64,000 nt of DNA, taken from DAOVXM01 sp963746255 (lineage in GTDB: Bacteria; Chloroflexota; Anaerolineae; Anaerolineales; UBA4823). A program made the translations under genes and the position numbers. Positions 9,450-17,550 of the stretch are shown piece after piece (within the stretch, counting starts at the first letter, position 1; every line of letters begins with the position of its first letter). The stretch is taken from positions 1 through 64,000 of the forward strand of contig CAVVAJ010000006.1 in NCBI GenBank assembly GCA_963746255.1. The letters are read 5' to 3'. The notes under the pieces are model-generated. The model did not search any database. It saw only the letters and a list, made by a program, of their open reading frames with translations, and had not been told where the DNA came from.

Positions 9450-12400
9450 ATGACATCCCCCACCCTCCCCGAAGGCACCGTTACGTTCCTCTTTACGGAT
9501 ATCGAAGGTTCGACCCAGCTGCTGAGCCAGCTCCGTGAGCGGTACGCAGAATTATTAGCCGACCAGCGCCGCATACTCCGGGCGGCTTTCGCCCGCTGGC
9601 AAGGCCAGGAAGTCGATACCCAGGGAGATGCATTCTTTGTAGCCTTCCCACGCGCCACGCAAGCAGTTTGCGCCGCGGTGGACATACAACGCTCACTGAC
9701 CACCCACACCTGGCCACAGGATGTGGAGGTGCGGGTACGGATGGGCATACACACCGGTGAGCCCTTGAAAGCCGAAGAAGGCTATGTGGGCATGGACGTC
9801 CACCGGGCGGCGCGCATCGCCCACGTGGGACACGGCGGGCAGGTGCTGCTTTCCGAGACTACGACTGCGTTGGTGCGGGACGAGCTGCCTCAGGGGGTGA
9901 GCATGTTGGATTTAGGCGGTCACCGGCTGAAAGACTTGAGCCAGCCAGAGTATATCCGCCAGTTGGTGATCGAGGGCTTGCCAGGGGAGTTTCCATCTTT
10001 GAAGTCACTGGAACTGCTCCCACCAGAAATCAGCTTGGAACTGGGGGAGGTTAAATCGCCTGAATTTCTTGAAGAGCAGGTGGAAGAAAGGACCGCACCG
10101 GTATTTGTAGGGCGAGAACGAGAACTAGGACAACTTGAGGGCTTTATGGAGAAAGCCCTGCATGGAAACGGAGGGATGGTTTTCGTGACCGGGGGCCCTG
10201 GCCGTGGTAAGTCCGCACTGTTGGAAGCTTTTTCCAAGCGAGTGATGGCAGGATACTCAGAATTGTTGGCAGTGATGGGCGTTTGTAATGCTTACACAGG
10301 GATTGGTGATCCCTACCTGCCTTTCCGTGAAGTGTTGGGTATGTTAACGGGCGAGATAGAGTATAAGTGGGCGGCAGGAACCATTTCTCTTGAGCATGCT
10401 CGCCGTTTGTGGCTGTTCTCCCCGAATACAGCCAAAGCGTTGGTTGAATATGGGCCTGACCTAGTGGAGGCACTCCTTCCTGGTAAGAATCTGGTCGCCA
10501 GGATGGTATCAGTGGTACCGGATCAGCGGAACTTGTTACAAGCGCTCAGGGCCTTGGCGGGACGGGAACGCCCTGGGCTTGGCGGTGTGGAACAGAGAGC
10601 TCTCTTCGAGCAATATTGGAAAGTACTAAGTGAACTTGCAGATAAACAGCCATTGTTGATAATGCTGGATGACTTGCAGTGGGCAGACAGCGCTTCACTC
10701 AACTTGCTTTTTCATCTGGGACGGAATCTTGAAGGTAAACGCATATTGATCCTGGGCGCCTACCGTCCAGAAGAAGTTGTGCTACGACGAGGGGACAGCG
10801 AGCATCCTCTAGGGAGCATGCTTAATGAGTTTAAACGTCAATATGGTCAGGTATGGATCAGCCTGAGTGAGGCTCCTGAGAACGAAGGACGTCAATTTGT
10901 GGATGCTTACTTGGATAGCGAGCCAAATCGTCTGGGAGCCAGATTCAGGGAGGCTATGTTTTCCCACACCAGGGGGCATCCATTATTCACGGTTGAGTTA
11001 TTGCGAGACCTACATGAGCGAGGTGACTTGATCAAGGATGAGCATGGACGTTGGGTGGAAGGGTCATCCCTGGATTGGGCGATACTGCCTGCACGGGTAG
11101 AGGGGGTTATCGAGACACGCCTGGGCCGGTTGGAGCCAAGGGCCATTGAAACCTTGGCCATTGCTAGTGTTATCGGAGAGGAATTTATCGCGGAAGTAAT
11201 TGCGCAAGTTCAGAATATGGATATCCGAGAATTAATCAACCTACTCAGTCGGGAGCTGGATAAAAAACACCGTTTGGTTAGCATACAAAGTGTGCAGAAA
11301 ATCAATGATCAGCGTCTATCTGTCTACCGCTTTAATCACAATCTATTTCAGAAATATCTGTACAACAACCTGGATAAAGTGCGGCGGACGTATCTGCACG
11401 AAGATATCGCCAACATCTTCGAAAGTTTATTTGCAGACCAGAGTGATGAAATTGCTACGGAGTTAGCCTGGCATTTTCAAGAAGCGGGAATAACAGATAA
11501 AGCTATTCATTATCTCTACCAGGCAGGTGTTAAAGCCTTGGCCGCGTCCGCTAATGTTGAAGCGGTAACTCACTTTAGTCGTGGATTAAAGCTGGTCAAT
11601 AGTTTGCCAGAAGGGATTGAGAGAGTTCAACAAGAATTCTATTTACAGAGCAGCTTATTCCTTCCCTTGGTATCTCTAAATGGATATGCCGATCCAGAAG
11701 TTAGCAGAGTAATTCAGAGATCGTTAGAGCTTGGAAAGCAGGTGGGAAATCCACCTCAACTTTTTCTGCCAGTTCTTGGATTAGGTGCATATTATGGTGC
11801 TATGGGAGATTATCGGAACGCAAAAGATGTCTGGTCAGAGCTACTGGCTCTGGGGGAGGCTTCCGGAGACCCACTCTTACAAGCGCTCTCACATTGGCTC
11901 GGTTGGGTGCAGCTTATGTCAGGAGAACTTGATTTAGCATATGGACAAATGCGTGCCGTTATAGATGAGATTATATGGGAAGAACACATGGATCTACCGG
12001 TAGTGTACGGTGTAGATCCGGGCTCAACCTGTCGTTTGTGGGCGTCATGGGCATTATGGTTTCTTGGTTACCCCAAACAGGCGTGGAGCATGCTGCGAGA
12101 GGCGTTAATCACCGCTAAGTCCTTGAAGCATCCCCATACCCAGGCATTTGTCCTGGGGTTGGGATGTTATGTCCTGAGATGGATTCAGGAATACGAATTG
12201 CTCAATTTGTGGTCTCAGCAAGCCATCAAAGTTTCCAGAGAGCTCGGCAATAATAAATTTCTGGGGGATGGATTATTCAATCATGGCATTGTACTCGTTA
12301 GAGATGGGCAAATTAAAGAAGGGATTGATCTTATCAATCAAGGCATGTCCACAATTCTTGAGACAGGTACCAAGGTCGCTTATAGCGCTAATTTGGCGGA

Positions 12401-12776
12401 GTTGGCCAATATCTATCTCGAAGTCGGGGATACCGAAAATGGTCTTGCTACCGTAGAGCAAGCCTTGAATTGGGTAGAGGCGAGCGGCGAGCGTTTCATG
12501 GAGGCTGAAGTTAAACGGCTCAAGGGGGAACTTCTAATTGGATTGGGAGAAAGCGGTGAGCTAGTTGAAGGATGTTTTCAGGAAGCCATTGATATTGCCC
12601 AGCGACGATCCGCCAAATCTTTAGAATTGCGGGCGACGAGCAGTTTATGCCGTCTTCTGCGGAAACAGGGGCGAGATGAAGAAGCATATAAGAAGTTGGT
12701 AGCGATATATAGCTGGTTCACAGAGGGTCTCGATACTCCTGACCTGGTGTATGCGAAATCGCTCCTATTGAAATGA
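9450..12776 (+). CDS. Class III cyclase - STAND/AAA ATPase - TPR protein
   Basis: A 1108-residue protein. I start it at the ATG giving MTSPTLPEGTV because the further upstream in-frame ATG at 9399 lies inside the preceding gene and would add residues with no match in the paralogues. Cyclase domain residues ~5-180 (FLFTDIEGST, VDTQGDAFF, VHRAARI) show the same unusual Asp and His at the Lys and Asn catalytic positions as the neighbouring copy. Walker A GGPGRGKSALL lies near residue 247 and Walker B IMLDDLQWAD near 403. The C-terminal ~450 residues are helical TPR-like repeats (AIHYLYQAGVKALA, ENGLATVEQALNWVE). No SBP domain and no membrane segment. Last intact member of the local family. Such proteins are usually soluble signal-transducing NTPases; the ligand is unknown. 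Confidence 0.85.
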   Translation: MTSPTLPEGTVTFLFTDIEGSTQLLSQLRERYAELLADQRRILRAAFARWQGQEVDTQGDAFFVAFPRATQAVCAAVDIQRSLTTHTWPQDVEVRVRMGIHTGEPLKAEEGYVGMDVHRAARIAHVGHGGQVLLSETTTALVRDELPQGVSMLDLGGHRLKDLSQPEYIRQLVIEGLPGEFPSLKSLELLPPEISLELGEVKSPEFLEEQVEERTAPVFVGRERELGQLEGFMEKALHGNGGMVFVTGGPGRGKSALLEAFSKRVMAGYSELLAVMGVCNAYTGIGDPYLPFREVLGMLTGEIEYKWAAGTISLEHARRLWLFSPNTAKALVEYGPDLVEALLPGKNLVARMVSVVPDQRNLLQALRALAGRERPGLGGVEQRALFEQYWKVLSELADKQPLLIMLDDLQWADSASLNLLFHLGRNLEGKRILILGAYRPEEVVLRRGDSEHPLGSMLNEFKRQYGQVWISLSEAPENEGRQFVDAYLDSEPNRLGARFREAMFSHTRGHPLFTVELLRDLHERGDLIKDEHGRWVEGSSLDWAILPARVEGVIETRLGRLEPRAIETLAIASVIGEEFIAEVIAQVQNMDIRELINLLSRELDKKHRLVSIQSVQKINDQRLSVYRFNHNLFQKYLYNNLDKVRRTYLHEDIANIFESLFADQSDEIATELAWHFQEAGITDKAIHYLYQAGVKALAASANVEAVTHFSRGLKLVNSLPEGIERVQQEFYLQSSLFLPLVSLNGYADPEVSRVIQRSLELGKQVGNPPQLFLPVLGLGAYYGAMGDYRNAKDVWSELLALGEASGDPLLQALSHWLGWVQLMSGELDLAYGQMRAVIDEIIWEEHMDLPVVYGVDPGSTCRLWASWALWFLGYPKQAWSMLREALITAKSLKHPHTQAFVLGLGCYVLRWIQEYELLNLWSQQAIKVSRELGNNKFLGDGLFNHGIVLVRDGQIKEGIDLINQGMSTILETGTKVAYSANLAELANIYLEVGDTENGLATVEQALNWVEASGERFMEAEVKRLKGELLIGLGESGELVEGCFQEAIDIAQRRSAKSLELRATSSLCRLLRKQGRDEEAYKKLVAIYSWFTEGLDTPDLVYAKSLLLK

Positions 12777-12829
12777 AAAGAGGGGGTTTATTTGTTGGAG
12801 TAACCGGGAGGCTATTAACAACTGGAGGT

Positions 12830-12985
12830 ATGAAGCATGACTGAGGAGAAAAAGGTGCGATTCCCTTCTCCAATCTCCCCGAAGGCACCGTCACCTTCCT
12901 GTTCACGGATATCGAAGGCACGACCAGCTGCTCAGTCAGCTCCGTGATTGGTACGCAGAATTATTAGTCGACCAGCGCTGCACAG
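12830..12985 (+). pseudogene. 5' scrap of another cyclase gene
   Basis: After a CTGGAGG ribosome-site-like stretch at 12823-12829, the DNA closely matches the first ~150 bases of the neighbouring cyclase genes. It encodes NLPEGTVTFLFTDIEG and then, out of frame, the segment WYAELLVDQRC. The first ATG frame stops after four codons, the second ATG (12837) is out of frame with the cyclase block, and another frameshift follows near 12923. Homology ends near 12985. This is a dead fragment left by duplication or deletion. Confidence 0.8.
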
Positions 12986-13033
12986 TTATACGGATCTTAT
13001 CAACACCATTCAAGTGTATATCCCTTGTATAAC

Positions 13034-13768
13034 CTATTGAATTGGATAAGTAGCTATGTTTACTAGACCATAGGTCAGGATAATTAAACCGAGAATGACG
13101 ATGAGCATGCGCATGGGTACCGATTTCATACGCGTTTGAACACCGGCTAAAAATAGCACGGAGGCTAAAACTACGGTGTTGAGGATATAGTCATCGCTGA
13201 TCTGGTTGGCCACGCTTCCTTCCCCAAATGTTTTTGAAGCTTCCAGTTCAAGCCGGTCTGCTTCCTGGCTAAGGCTAACTACATACTCAGACATGGAAAA
13301 CGGGGATTTGGGGGCATCCGGATTGCTTCTTGGCTTGGTAGCCACCCAGGCGTAAAAAGCGACTGCGAACTCCGGGCGGAAGCGATTCTCATAAAAATCA
13401 GCCAGTTCCTGGTTATCCACTGCAAAAGCGTTGATCCAGTTGGTGAATAGACCGATATCGATCTGGGTAAGTTGCCCGGCTTTGGTTGAGGCGCGGGTGG
13501 ATTCGGTCCGCAGCGCACCTGCCTGAGTGAACTTCGTGGATTGCACCCCGCCCCAGCGGGCGCTTTGGTAGCCGCTCCAAGCAGTCGATAGGGTGGCTAG
13601 AGCCAGAATCACGGTGGCAATCACTTCAGCCAGCGGTTCCCAGCGATCCCACCTGGAAGGAAGATCGATAAAGGATCGTGCCTGGTGTGGAGCTTCTTCG
13701 TTGGGCTGGGCAGTATGGTGTGCTCCAGTATTATTAGTTTTGCTACTGTTAGGCATATCGTCGGCCAT
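13034..13768 (-). CDS. Hypothetical membrane protein
   Basis: A 244-residue protein I do not recognise. A polar, His/Gln/Glu-rich N-terminus of about 45 residues precedes one hydrophobic helix (VIATVILALATLSTAWSGY). A long polar central region rich in Thr, Asp and Glu follows, then two C-terminal hydrophobic segments (YILNTVVLASVLFLAGV and LIVILGLIILTYGLV). Topology is probably three transmembrane helices with the middle domain on one face. AGGAG lies about 11 bases before the ATG; a second ATG four codons later is possible. It is transcribed toward the cyclase cluster and has no operon partner. Confidence 0.65.
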   Translation of the reverse strand: MADDMPNSSKTNNTGAHHTAQPNEEAPHQARSFIDLPSRWDRWEPLAEVIATVILALATLSTAWSGYQSARWGGVQSTKFTQAGALRTESTRASTKAGQLTQIDIGLFTNWINAFAVDNQELADFYENRFRPEFAVAFYAWVATKPRSNPDAPKSPFSMSEYVVSLSQEADRLELEASKTFGEGSVANQISDDYILNTVVLASVLFLAGVQTRMKSVPMRMLIVILGLIILTYGLVNIATYPIQ

Positions 13769-13789
13769 TATGACTTTTACTCCTGAATA

Positions 13790-14186
13790 GATGGTAATGA
13801 ATCATCAAATTTAGTTTTATTTTCTCGGTTTCTACTTCTAAGGGCGACCAGCCTAACAGATTTTCTGGTTCCTATAGAGAGTACATTTTATCACTAGAAT
13901 TGACCCATCCAAACTAATCTTTGCCTCGTTCAAGTATAGCTACAAAAAGCTAAATAGATAGAGCTTTTCCTTCCAGAAATGGGTCTGGTGCTGAAGTGGA
14001 GTACAGCGAAGACCTCAGTGTGGAAATTATTGATACAATTGGAGATTAAACTCATATATTGTTAAACGGCAAACTCAACTTTCCCGGTAAATCGGCATTG
14101 AGATTGGATTAGAGATCAAATTTTCCACTCACTAGATTTGATTGAATCTACTTTTTTCGCAGATTTGATCGAATAAAAGGAGATCA
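13790..14186. other. Intergenic region of about 400 bases
   Basis: It separates the divergent genes at 13768 (minus) and 14187 (plus). I see no credible coding frame and no tRNA-like fold. The right end carries the direct repeat and the CACTCACTAGATT motif described separately. The rest is A/T-rich with no clear hairpin. Confidence 0.5.
14134..14174. repeat. Pair of 14-base direct repeats upstream of the PPOX gene
   Basis: AGATTTGATTGAAT at 14134-14147 and AGATTTGATCGAAT at 14161-14174 differ at one base and are 27 bases apart. They end 12 bases before the ATG and overlap the stretch where the promoter and ribosome site should be. Tandem half-sites of this kind often bind a regulator; no specific regulator can be named. 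Confidence 0.4.
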
Positions 14187-14588
14187 ATGACAAGTGTAAA
14201 TATCCCCGAAGAATATTCGGATTTAGTGGAAAAACGAGCCCTGGCATACTTGGCGACGATCATGCCAGATGGCAGCCCGCAAGTAACACCGGTCTGGTTC
14301 GATATGTTTGAAGGACTGATCCGTGTGAACACTGCTCGCGGCAGGCAAAAGGATCGTAATATGACCCGCGAACCACGTGTAGCGCTCTCAATACAAGATC
14401 CAGAAGATCCTTTCCGCTATATGCAAGTCCGAGGTGTGGTTGTAAAGACCACAGAAGAAAGCGCCGATGGGCATATCGATTTGTTAGCCAAGAAATACCT
14501 TGGTGAAGATAGTTTCCCCTGGCGAAATCCCGTTGACAAGCGGGTTATATATTCAATTAAACCTGTAAATATATCATTCAAAACGTAG
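14187..14588 (+). CDS. PPOX-class (F420/FMN-binding split-barrel) oxidoreductase
   Basis: A 133-residue protein of the pyridoxamine-phosphate-oxidase-like split-barrel family. The N-terminal block ALAYLATIMPDGSPQVTPVWF and the block TARGRQKDRNMTREPRVAL match the PPOX-class F420-dependent group in order and spacing. Length is normal for that group (about 130-150). A strong AAGGAG site lies just before the ATG. Members reduce small molecules with F420H2 or FMN, or bind haem or biliverdin; the actual cofactor cannot be read from sequence alone. Confidence 0.8.
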   Translation: MTSVNIPEEYSDLVEKRALAYLATIMPDGSPQVTPVWFDMFEGLIRVNTARGRQKDRNMTREPRVALSIQDPEDPFRYMQVRGVVVKTTEESADGHIDLLAKKYLGEDSFPWRNPVDKRVIYSIKPVNISFKT

Positions 14589-14669
14589 TCCGTTATTCAC
14601 ATACCTTTACAAAGTGGCTGTTCGATGCTATCTTGAGTATATTAGCGGCTCATTTCATCGAAAAACTAC

Positions 14670-15629
14670 ATGACCGAAGAGAGATCACCGCATTTCACCA
14701 AACTTGGTACGACTGATATCTCGATCTCCCCGATGGGTATTGGAACCTGGGCATGGGGAGATCGTGTATTTTGGAATTATGGGCGCGATCACCAGGAAGC
14801 AGATATCCCGCCAACTGTCGATGTCATGGTAGAAAATGGCATCAATTTTGTGGATACAGCTGAAGTGTATGGAAAGGGAAAGTCTGAGCGTTTGGTTGGA
14901 AAATATTTTGCTAACGAGATCTCTAATGCAGTCATCGCAACAAAATTTTTCCCATTTCCTTGGCGGCTAACGAAGAAATCTCTTATCCGAGCCATACAAA
15001 AGAGCCTGGAGCGGCTGCAGTTGGCGAAGGTACAACTATATCAAATACATTTCCCATACCCACCGGTGACAATAGAAACCTGGGCAGGTGCACTGCAGGA
15101 AGCTGTGCAGCGTGGGCTAATAGAAGCGATCGGTGTTTCCAACTACAACAGCGAACAAATGCAGCGTATGCAGTCCGGGTTGATCAAATATGGACACATG
15201 TTAGCTTCTAATCAGGTCTCCTATTCACTCCTTGACCGCAAAATAGAGAAAGATGGTTTATTGGAGCTTTGCCGGGAACAACAAATCAGTATTATTGCTT
15301 ACAGCCCGCTTGCCCAAGGCATGTTAACAGGCAAGTACACACCAGAAAATCCCCCCCATGGTTTCAGAGCACGGCGTTATTCAGCACGCAAATTGGGTGA
15401 AATTCAGCATTTAGTGCGGACTATGCGCAATATCGGGCAAGAACATAAAGGGAAAACCCCTGCCCAGGTTGCATTGAATTGGGTCATGGCCAAGGGAGCT
15501 ATCCCTATCCCAGGGGCGAAGAACGCCCGTCAAGCTCAGGATAACGCAGGTGCCTTAGGTTGGCAGCTCAGTACGGATGAAGTAGCAGCTTTAGACACGG
15601 CAAGTGATAGAGCTTTGGCTGTATCTTGA
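14670..15629 (+). CDS. Aldo/keto reductase
   Basis: A 319-residue TIM-barrel NAD(P)H-dependent oxidoreductase. Catalytic residues in the expected order are Asp and Tyr in FVDTAEVYGKGKSE, Lys in VIATKFF and His in YQIHFP. The C-terminal cofactor-binding stretch is AIPIPGAKNARQAQDN. Length is typical. It probably reduces an aldehyde or ketone in the cytoplasm; substrate unknown. It follows the PPOX gene by 81 bases and precedes the GNAT gene by about 20, so a short redox operon is possible. Confidence 0.85.
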   Translation: MTEERSPHFTKLGTTDISISPMGIGTWAWGDRVFWNYGRDHQEADIPPTVDVMVENGINFVDTAEVYGKGKSERLVGKYFANEISNAVIATKFFPFPWRLTKKSLIRAIQKSLERLQLAKVQLYQIHFPYPPVTIETWAGALQEAVQRGLIEAIGVSNYNSEQMQRMQSGLIKYGHMLASNQVSYSLLDRKIEKDGLLELCREQQISIIAYSPLAQGMLTGKYTPENPPHGFRARRYSARKLGEIQHLVRTMRNIGQEHKGKTPAQVALNWVMAKGAIPIPGAKNARQAQDNAGALGWQLSTDEVAALDTASDRALAVS

Positions 15630-15650
15630 CTTATCCATAGGAGGATGCTG

Positions 15651-16778
15651 ATGGTTAGCATAGAGAAAATTGATACTGGGAATAAAGCCGATGTCAAAAG
15701 GTTTGTCCGACTGCCATATCGTCTATATAAGGGTCACTCAGAATGGGTTCCCCCTCTATATATCGATCAAGAGATGTTTTTGAACCGGGAAAAACACCCC
15801 TATTACGAACACTCTGAGGCGGATTTCTTTGTCGCTGTTCGCGACGGTATTGTGATTGGGCGGATCGCTGTCTTAGAGAATAAAAACTATAACAAGTTCC
15901 GCAATACCAATATTGCTCAATTCTATTTGTTCGAATGTGAGGATGATCAGGAGGCCGCAGCTGCCTTATTCAGCCGTGCTTATGAGTGGGCGCACGAGCG
16001 AGGGCTATCAAGAATAATCGGACCTAAGGGATTCTGTGTGCTGGATGGTTACGGATTGCTGGTTGATGGTTATGAGCATCACCAGATGATGACAATGATG
16101 AACTATAACTATCCTTACTATGTCGACCTCGTCGAAGAGCAAGGATTTGTCAAAGAAGTAGATTTTGTGTCTTGCTACCTCAGCGCAGACACTTTTCACT
16201 TACCAGAACGGATCCATCGTATCGCAGACCGTGTGCAAAAAAGAGGCACTCTACGGGTAGAGCGATTCAAGAGTAAGGGAGATCTCAAAGCATGGGCCTC
16301 ACGTGTAGGACGGACATACAACAATGCATTTATCAATAATTGGGAGTTCAGCCCGCTGACGGACAATGAGATATCATTCGTTCTAGACACCATACTAACC
16401 GTTGGAGATCCGCGATTAATTAAAATAATTGCGCATGGTGATGAAGCAGTTGGATTTCTATTCGGATTCCCAGATTTGTCAAGGGCTTTGCAGCGAGCTA
16501 ACGGTCGTTTGTTTCCTTTCGGTATCTTTTATCTGCTTTTAGAGATGCGGCGCACAAAATGGATTGCCGTTAACGGTGCTGGGATACTGCCCGGATTCCA
16601 AGGCCGGGGTGGGAATGCATTGCTGTACTCAGAGATGGAAAAAACAGTCCAAGATTATCATTTTGAACACGCTGATTTAACCCAGGTGGCAGAGACCGCA
16701 GTCCAAATGCGCAGTGATTTGATAAATCTGGGCGGCAAGGCTTATAAGAATCACCGCGTTTACACGAGGGACTTGTAA
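15651..16778 (+). CDS. GNAT-fold acyltransferase-like protein
   Basis: A 375-residue protein of the acyl-CoA N-acyltransferase fold group often annotated as hypothetical or GNAT. It has an N-terminal block FVRLPYRLYKGHSEWVPPL, a central IIGPKGFCVLDGYGLLVDGY and the acetyl-CoA-loop-like GILPGFQGRGGNALL near residue 320. AGGAGG at 15639-15644 abuts an ATG at 15645 but is six bases from the ATG at 15651, so the second is the likely start. It follows the aldo/keto reductase closely. The acceptor substrate is unknown. Confidence 0.7.
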   Translation: MVSIEKIDTGNKADVKRFVRLPYRLYKGHSEWVPPLYIDQEMFLNREKHPYYEHSEADFFVAVRDGIVIGRIAVLENKNYNKFRNTNIAQFYLFECEDDQEAAAALFSRAYEWAHERGLSRIIGPKGFCVLDGYGLLVDGYEHHQMMTMMNYNYPYYVDLVEEQGFVKEVDFVSCYLSADTFHLPERIHRIADRVQKRGTLRVERFKSKGDLKAWASRVGRTYNNAFINNWEFSPLTDNEISFVLDTILTVGDPRLIKIIAHGDEAVGFLFGFPDLSRALQRANGRLFPFGIFYLLLEMRRTKWIAVNGAGILPGFQGRGGNALLYSEMEKTVQDYHFEHADLTQVAETAVQMRSDLINLGGKAYKNHRVYTRDL

Positions 16779-17417
16779 TAATATTACCTGGGGGTCGCCT
16801 TCCGTAGCATAAAATATATCCTTGGCGCGATCGGTATCCTCATCCTGCTGTTTCTTGGGGGCATTTTCTTTTTGGGCGTATACTCCTCTCGGCCCGATTT
16901 CAGAAGCACTTGCAGCATTAGAGTCCGACGAACAAGTGATCGTCAATCAAATAAATGGATTACTTTACACCCTACTCAAGAAGAAGAACCAATAGGTTGG
17001 ATCTTTTACCCTGGAGGACGTGTTGACCCACGGTCTTACGCTCCACTCGCAAACGAGCTTGCACGGAATGGCAACTTGGTTGTTATCACACCGATGCCGT
17101 TTAATTTAGCTATATTTGGTGCAAATCGGGCTTCACAGATCATTGAACAAAATCCTGCTATTACCCACTGGATTATTGCAGGTCATTCACTAGGTGGTGC
17201 GATGGCAGTCAACTATATAGATGATCACCCCGGAGAGGTCTCTGGACTGCTTTTACTTGCAGCATACCCGGCCGCGCAGAATGATATTTCGTGCCAAATA
17301 TTACTTGGAGCCTCGTTATATGGCTCTCGGGATGGTTTTGTTGATATCCAAACGATATACGATACGCCAGGGCTTCAACCTGGTGACATACCTGCTGTCA
17401 TAGCTAAGATAATATGA
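16779..17417 (+). pseudogene. Alpha/beta hydrolase (Abhydrolase_5 type), frameshifted and truncated
   Basis: The frame opens right after the previous stop with an N-terminal hydrophobic helix (ILGAIGILILLFLGGIFFLGVY) but has no ATG or GTG at the expected start. The sequence then continues in the next frame as GPISEALAALESDEQVIVNQ and returns to the first frame at PTQEEEPIGWIFYPGG. This means one inserted base near 16888 and one lost base near 16965. The hydrolase core follows: FYPGGRVDPRSYAPLA, nucleophile elbow GHSLGG, and ASLYGSRDGF. The C-terminus stops early, so the usual His-containing block (GNHAQFG type) is missing. It was a membrane-anchored hydrolase and is most likely dead. Confidence 0.75.
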
Positions 17418-17472
17418 GAGTGTTTGGGTTTATTTGAGAAAATATATATTGTAAAAATTAGTTTGTGGTAAT

Positions 17473-17485
17473 TGGCTATGCGCAT
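17473..17485 (+). repeat. Dispersed 13-base repeat TGGCTATGCGCAT, copy 1
   Basis: The identical 13-mer is found at 26551-26563 and 49720-49732. All three copies are on the same strand and in non-coding DNA. Copies 1 and 2 also share a preceding GTTTGTG and similar A/T-rich flanks, so the conserved unit is about 30 bases. The 3' eight bases ATGCGCAT are self-complementary. This copy lies between the broken hydrolase and the convergent FHA-cyclase gene. Confidence 0.6.
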
Positions 17486-17550
17486 TTAATAATATTTCTA
17501 AAGACTTCATTGGGCACTCCATTCGGGTTATTCTAAATTGAGGCTTATTG

